Below, one piece after another: positions 29,503 through 34,992 of a stretch of 34,992 nt of DNA. Source of the DNA: Pezizomycotina sp. ARF18. Lineage: Eukaryota; Ascomycota. Below the pieces are notes generated by a model. That model searched no databases and was not told the DNA's origin. It saw only the letters and a list, made by a program, of their open reading frames with translations. The stretch lies in assembly GCA_002224055.1 (NCBI GenBank), contig AZLU01000079.1, positions 1 through 34,992 of the forward strand, read 5' to 3'. Within the stretch, counting starts at the first letter, position 1. Each line of letters starts with the position of its first letter. Made by a program: the position numbers and the translations under genes.

Positions 29503-32177
29503 ATGTCGCAGGAATATTACCCAGCAGAAAGCTCCTCCCGAGGTGCCAGACGACCATTCGCGAGGGCCGCCACAGTAGGGCCCTCGGCGGCCTCGGATTC
29601 GGGCTATGGTGAATCTATAGCAGACGATGTCGAAACTTCGACCTGCACGAGGAAGAGATGCCCGAAGCCCCCAGAATTCCCGTCCTGCCAGGTGCCCCGA
29701 CTGCCGAAACTCGTACGCCCAACTCGTCCCCCTCATATTAAAGCAGGAGTGAACAGAATATTTTTCTAATGATCTAAAATATACTGACATCATCGATTGC
29801 GAATTGAACAGCCGACTTTGAACGTAGGCAGCACCAAATGCAAATACAACAGCTTCACTAGTAAGTAGTGTGTATCTTAATTTATTGTAGATTGATTGAT
29901 TAAGAGAGACAGCATCACTAACGTGCCGTTCGAACAGTAACCAGAATCGGGCAGCCCTTGGTAGATCGATCCAACGTACGGTGGAGACTTTGCAAGGGTT
30001 CCAGGAGATGAACAGACGGTGGCCCGCGCACTATCCGTCGGTCCAACGGCCTTCCGACGCAACGATCGAACGATCATTCGACGACCTCAATCACAACTCC
30101 TCTACGTCCGATTCTAGGCCCATAGTTCCCATCCGAAGGGCCCAGTCGACGCTTGACGGAGGAAGCAGCCGGGGAAGAGATAAGGAGTTGAAATCCGGGG
30201 AACCACGATTAGTGACGCCGCAAGTATCGCAGGAGTTCAACGTTCTCAAGCTAGACTCAGGGTTGGAGCTCTTTCTCAGGCTGAGCTTGTGCACTCGCTT
30301 GAAAAATCGTCTATTGCGGCCTTACTCGACAGCAAGATCCAACAGGCCATCAAGCACCTGCTCTCCCTCCGGGAACGCATCGATGATAAATCTTCAAAGG
30401 TGCTTGTTACTGGTGATCTCAACGCTGGAAAGTCGACTTTTTGCAATGCTCTGCTGAGGAAGAAAGTCTTGCCCGAGGATCAGCAACCCTGCACCGAAAT
30501 TTTCTGCGAGGTGTTGGATTGCAGAGTCAATAACGGCGTCGAGGAGGTGCACGCTATCCCGAAAAATACCAAGTACAACAGGCTGGATGAACGGACATTC
30601 GACTGTTTTCCCGCTCAAAGAGCTGGAGAACATTGTCATCCAGGTAGACAAGTACTCCCAAGCTAAAGTTTACGTTGAAGATGTCCGACCGTGGACGAGA
30701 GTCTTCTGAGGAACGGGGTGGTGGACATCGCCCTCATCGACGCCCCAGGTCTCAACCTGGACTCGTACAGACCACGGCGGTGTTTCCCGGCAGGAGGAAA
30801 TCGACGTCGTTGTTTTCGTCGTCAGTGCTGAAAACCACTTCACACTTTCGGCAAAGGAATTCATCTGGAACGCCGCTCACGAAAAGGCCTACCTGTTTAT
30901 CGTCGTAAACAGATTTGATAATATCAGAGACAAAATGCGGTGTCAGAGGATGATTCTGAGCAGATTGAAAAACTTTCTCCGCAGACGTTCAGGGATAGCC
31001 AAGATCTCGTTCATTTCGTGTCCTCGAACGCCGTAATTGACGGCAAGGACCCAGACAAGCTCAACGACTTCAACGATCTCGAGAACTCGCTGCGGGGCTT
31101 CGTACTGGACAAGCGTGCGAGGTCCAAGCTTGCACCCGCCAAAACATACCTGTTGAATCTCCTCGGCGATCTTGAGAATCTTTCCTCATCACCAGAACGT
31201 TGCTGCACGTGAACTAGATTCGCTACGATCGGAGCTCTCTCAGTTAGCACCACGCTTCGACGAATCCACGAAGGCCGTCTCGAGGTGTTGGATGAGTGTG
31301 AGAGGCAGATTGAGGAGACATGCAACCGCGTGTATAAGGATACTCGCCGCGAATTAACCCGGGCCATTGAGAACGCTAGCGAAATTAAAGGAGTAGCTTA
31401 TAACGGTTTCTTTTCGTCCTATGCCTATGCTGAGCAGATCCGCCGCAAGATGCTCGACGCTATCACCAAGACTGTCATTGACTGCGAGAATGCAGCCAGG
31501 AGGACGACGGTTGGAGGCGTAAATTCCGTCAACGCGCTCGGTCTCTTACACTTGAAGAAAGATTTTGTAGAGAGGACCTTCAGACCGGAATTGATGTTCA
31601 AGAAGCGCAAGGATACTGCGGTGCGAAACATCTCTACCGAGATCGAGCTATTCGACTTTTTCGATTTTGACCGGCAAGAGAAATTTGCTGGCGCAGCTTG
31701 TCCCTCACTGTCGTTTCCGTAGCTGGTGGCAAACTCTTCGGCATTGGTTCGTGGGTTGATGGAATGTTGAAGGTCACCAACGTCCTCGGAGTTCGCAATG
31801 CTAGGCGACTCATCATTCCGGCCCTCATCTTAGCCGGCGCAGCTGGCGCTATGTTATCATCTCCGATATCCAGCGGCCGTACCACGGAAGCTTGCAAAGA
31901 AGGTCCGACGCGACCTCCTTGAGATGGACTACGTCCACCAGAATTCGACAGGATTGCAAAGGAAGTCAGGAAAGTCATGCGGATCCCATCCGAAGAGGTT
32001 CGCAGTGGTTTCCAAAAGAGCCTCGAAGGGCTTCGCGTGAAGAAGGAAGAGGCGACGAAGCGCAAGGGTGAATGCGAGGTCGCTGTCAAATACTTCGGCA
32101 ATCTGCTCAGGGAGGCTAGGGAGCACACTTCTGTTGTCAGGAGATATGATCTCGAAGGCGCGGAATTACAGCACTAA
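29503..32177 (+). CDS. FZO1: Mitofusin Fzo1, dynamin-like GTPase of the mitochondrial outer membrane
   Basis: GTPase that fuses mitochondrial outer membranes. From ATG 29503 (MSQEYYPAESSSRGARRPF), exon 2 is 29812-29860 and exon 3 starts at 29938 (NQNRAALGRSIQRTVETLQG). The P-loop GDLNAGKST lies at 30412-30438, the switch region VLPEDQQPCTEIF follows, G3 DAPG is at 30739-30750, and the G4-like NRFD is at 30908-30919. A helical stalk and heptad region follows (LSPQTFRDSQDLVHFVSSNA, KMLDAITKTVIDCENAARRT). Two hydrophobic segments, VVSVAGGKLFGIGSWVDGML and RRLIIPALILAGAAGAML (about 31700-31860), form the membrane hairpin. The C-terminal coiled coil ends LEGAELQH at 32177. Length (about 830 residues) suits fungal Fzo1. 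Frame breaks near 29640, 30265, 30605, 30690, 30795, 30935, 31190, 31285, 31695 and 31880 match the window-wide missing-base pattern. Confidence 0.94.
30412..30750 (+). other. Fzo1 GTPase motifs G1 to G3
   Basis: G1 is GDLNAGKST. A conserved Thr follows in QPCTEIF (G2). G3 is ALIDAPGLNLDSY. The spacing of about 100 residues from G1 to G3 is that of mitofusins. All catalytic residues are present, so the product should be active if the frame breaks are errors. Confidence 0.9.
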
Positions 32178-32970
32178 ATAAATGCTCCCTGCTTCTTTGA
32201 GTACGTATATATTCGAAAATTCTGGTTAAGGATAGATAGGAGGCTATCACTGCGTTTTTAAAAGAAAGAACAAAATTTTCATTCAAAATAATGTTTTCCG
32301 GAGTTATAAGCGTTTTCCCCTTTTTTCTTCTTGGTTTCAATGTCGATTATGATTCGCCTTCCCTCCTCTGCCCCCTTCCTACAAAACCTGTTTATATACC
32401 GCATTCTACTCAAAAATTCTCGCCTTCAATGGCGCTTTTCTTTCACTATACATACTTTTCACTTCATTGGTACGACTTTTTTTTTTTTTGCTATTATTCC
32501 CTCTCTTTTCATTTTTTTTTCTTTTTTTCTGCCCTTATCAATGAGACGTGACGAACGGACCGAGATATATCGAGATTTAAGATGCATCAATAGCCAGATC
32601 CTTACGTATTTAATGCATTCTTTTACCCTCCCTTACGAAATTTCGCTCATGATTTTCCTTCCAAAAAATAGACATGCCTATACGTTGCTTAATATCTGTA
32701 TTTTCTGTTCTGCACTGCGCGCTCTTGTCAGTTATCCAATTCTCGATAGACGGAAGGATCAAGCTTAAACTTAAATTTATATTGATGTATCTTATACACC
32801 TCAACCACGCCTTCCCGAGATTGCAAGACTAATTTCGCATTATGTATATTACTATTCATTTCATCAATGGAATTAATATATAAAAAATATATATAAAAAA
32901 AATAATTGAGGAAAAAATATCTCAGAACTGTTATGTTAAATGCAACATGCTATATACTACTACCCTCCCT
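32178..32970. other. Convergent intergenic region
   Basis: AT-rich DNA between the ends of Fzo1 and the PIG-Y-like gene, with T runs (32478-32489, 32511-32527) and TATA-type repeats near 32878-32900. No coding signal is seen. Confidence 0.55.
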
Positions 32971-33838
32971 CTAATCAACCGGGTGAATCTTCGCATGCCT
33001 AAAGTACTTCATACCGACCCACGCGACGATGACCCACACCCACGCTATGACGCCCGTCAGTATTACCAGCGACGGGTAATAACCGGGTACCGGCAAGCCG
33101 TAGTCCTCGTAGCTCCCCAGCCACAGCAGCGGATTATTCGTCTCGTTCCACTGCCTACCGCTCCTCCCGACGCCGCCGCCGCCGCCGTAGTAGTCGTCCG
33201 TCTCGACGGCTGACCACGCCCAGTCCCACACGCCCAGAACGCTACCATGCCCACGACGAAGACGATCCACGTCGAGAGCAGCAGGACCCACCCCCACCAC
33301 ACGGTATCCGCGTAGTCGACCTGCGGAGCGGGCTGTTCGTCGAGGACGCGGCGTACCTATTCGCGGCCACGTCACGCATCATCAGCAGCCCGTCGCGCCG
33401 CCGCCGTCGAGTTCTTCTTCTTCGGCGGTCGCGTGGTGGTGATGGTGGTGGTGCGAGTCCAGGTAGACGCGGCGGAGGCGGACTTGCGCAGCGACTTTGC
33501 CCTGTTGCGCGCCTTACGCTGCTGGGGCGCTGCCGTTGCCGTGGCCGATGAAGACGACGGTGGTTCATGATATTGCTCGTCGGTGGTACCGCGGCGATCT
33601 GCTCTCCTTCGTCGGTCGACGAGCGCCGGGGGTCGACGGGGGTGAAATCTGCGGGAACGTTGCTGCGGGTGGAGGGGTTGCGGTTGTGCTACTACCGCCG
33701 GCGCGGTGCCGCTGCATTCTGCTTTGAGGTCCGTCGAGGAGCTGCCGCCGCCGATGTCGGGTGGTGCAGACTTGGACGCCAAATGGCGCGAGGTCGTGGT
33801 TAGGGAGCTTGAAGCCGGGGAGAGCTGTGTTTGCTCAT
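32971..33838 (-). CDS. Small two-helix membrane protein, probable PIG-Y/Eri1-like GPI-synthesis subunit
   Basis: The likely start is ATG 33838 (MSKHSSPRLQAP); the long frame called from 33782 begins with TTG. The N-terminal half is Ser/Pro/Gln/Arg-rich and low in complexity (33.4-33.78 kb). The C-terminal half has two hydrophobic helices: DTVWWGWVLLLSTWIVFVVG (about 33300-33250) and YYPSLVILTGVIAWVWVIVA (about 33070-33015). After the second helix comes WVGMKYFRHAKIHPVD and the stop at 32971. The ending W-x-G-x-K-x-F-R-H resembles the end of PIG-Y, a small subunit of the GPI N-acetylglucosaminyltransferase at the ER (yeast Eri1). A linker DYYGGGGG joins the helices. Frame breaks occur near 33400, 33310 and 33240. 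The membrane topology is seen directly; the PIG-Y assignment is an inference from a short motif. Confidence 0.6.
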
Positions 33839-34709
33839 ATAAGTTTTGGTTTTGTGGGGGTACTGAGAAGAAAAAAAAGGATAGGAGCCAGCTTGGAGTT
33901 TAGAAAAGAAAGATCGGGGCGCCAAGTATAAATTTAATGGTCTTCCGTTAAAAAGCTCGAAACTGAAATTAGCTCGCTTCCAGATCAGGATTATCTGGCG
34001 ACATCACAGAGCTTAAGATCCTAGTGTAGAATTTACTTCGAAATACATAGCAGTATATATTATATATATACTTTTTCCTTTTCTTTTTTGGTTATTATTA
34101 AATTGTTCACCCTCGCCGTCTCGTGATTTTTGCTTTTTTTTTTTTTTTTTTTTTTTGCCCTTTCTTTCTTTTTAACTTCCCCACAAGCCTTAGATTTCCT
34201 TTCATCTAATCATACGATTGAAGTTACGATTTGCAAAAGAAATTCTTCTTGGGAGGCTTATCGAATATTCCCCATCTAATACCCAGCTCAGATTCAGTAC
34301 CTCAATCGCAGGAGCGCCGCAAAAATGGAAAGGAATGGAAAGCCTCAATATGTGGTTCTTTTTACAATAGATCACCACGTATGCACTTATAGCTGTTCAA
34401 TACTGCTAATTGTTCCATTGCTACTCCAGCAGTATCAATTGACTGCTGAGACTATATTCCGTTAACGGCCCTGCATCATAAGATGGGGAAACGGTCATTT
34501 TGTATGTACTGAGAACTCATTTCGGATACCAAGTCATGTCGCAATGCCGTCACATAGTCCTACGCTAACAAGCACGTGTCCTCTACTAGAGAAGAAGTAG
34601 TTATTTCCCTGAACCAATACTCCGCGCTGTACGCCGGCTATCTCTCGTGTGTTCCTCTGGTGCTAACAGCGGCTCCGAAACGTTCGATCTTGGACGCTTC
34701 TTTTAACTG

Positions 34710-34752
<43 letters not shown>

Positions 34753-34992
34753 GATACAATGAAGACAGTCCTAGCGGTTTCCCCATCTTGTCAATGCAAT
34801 GCTTTGAAGTTTGAACCCGGAGACTACCCTTCTGTCAGACCCACTTTCAAGGATTTTCTTCTCGCTCAAATTATATTATTTACGATTATTATTACTTTAA
34901 TTAACTTAAGTATACATTATTTTTTGAGCCGCACAGAGATACCCGCCTTGTAACCTCGGTATAAGCATGACCCGGCTAGTGCCTTTCGTTCC
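33839..34992. other. Right-end region, no gene recognised
   Basis: AT-rich, with TATA-type runs near 34055-34070, a T tract at 34134-34156 and an (AG)n microsatellite at 34713-34747. It should contain the promoter of the PIG-Y-like gene. A 125-codon plus-strand frame at 34576-34953 runs through the AG repeat and shows no domain. A gene extending past the window edge cannot be excluded. Confidence 0.5.
34713..34747. repeat. (AG)n dinucleotide microsatellite
   Basis: About 17 perfect AG units. It is the longest perfect dinucleotide repeat in the window. Confidence 0.95.

Noticed and set aside
34576-34953. 125-codon plus-strand frame at the right edge
   Set aside because: It runs through the AG repeat (alternating Glu-Arg) and has no domain.
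1-34992. Mobile elements, CRISPR arrays or a biosynthetic gene cluster
   Set aside because: No transposase, reverse transcriptase, long terminal repeats, spaced direct repeats or cluster enzymes were seen; the recognised genes are housekeeping.

Overview
The window reads as nuclear DNA of a fungus, most likely a filamentous ascomycete (Pezizomycotina-like). The genes have many short introns of about 60-140 nt with GTAAGT-type donors and CTAAC-like branch sites. Intergenic DNA is AT-rich and full of 15-36 nt poly(A)/poly(T) tracts. Several products belong to families that are fungal or best matched, from memory, by filamentous ascomycetes: Mhr1/mL67, an Ams2-type GATA factor, PEX11C, Fzo1, and an SmD2 ending in the typical ILVLLS. 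I cannot name the species. No bacterial genes, transposons, CRISPR arrays, rRNA or tRNA genes were recognised.

Layout, left to right: an ATF/CREB-type bZIP factor (+, 868-2304); a long AT-rich gap with one GC-rich coding-like island (about 3.93-4.19 kb); a 3-hydroxyisobutyryl-CoA hydrolase/Ehd3 homologue (-, 8380-6646); a large AT-hook plus GATA-finger factor of the Ams2 type (-, 13968-9909); a microsatellite and homopolymer block (14.5-15.9 kb); the core spliceosomal protein SmD2 (+, 16037-16697); an unrecognised gene (+, about 17181-18042); a mitoribosomal mL67/Mhr1 homologue with a very long charged tail (-, 21396-18540); a PEX11C-like peroxin (+, 22108-23265); a Vps38/UVRAG-like PI3-kinase complex subunit (-, 26533-23799); the ESCRT-III subunit Vps2/Did4 (-, 28404-27136); the mitofusin Fzo1 (+, 29503-32177); and a small two-helix membrane protein that looks like PIG-Y/Eri1 (-, 33838-32971).

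These are ordinary, mostly conserved housekeeping genes and do not form one pathway. Loose themes are mitochondria (Ehd3, mL67, Fzo1), endosomes (Vps38, Vps2) and the ER/peroxisome (PIG-Y-like, PEX11C). Three pairs are divergent and probably share upstream regions: GATA factor/SmD2, mL67/PEX11C and Vps2/Fzo1.

The strongest unusual signal is technical. Almost every conserved gene is broken by single-base deletions that can be placed exactly against family consensus, even in the essential SmD2 and Vps2. This fits residual indel error in an unpolished long-read assembly far better than pseudogenes. Gene spans below are therefore outer limits of exon sets that need indel repair, not clean open reading frames. 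I found no convincing new biological system. The most interesting biology is the 30-residue loop of the GATA finger, the internal duplication in the mL67 tail, and the extreme exon structure of Vps2 (10-nt and 14-nt exons and an apparent GC-AG intron).
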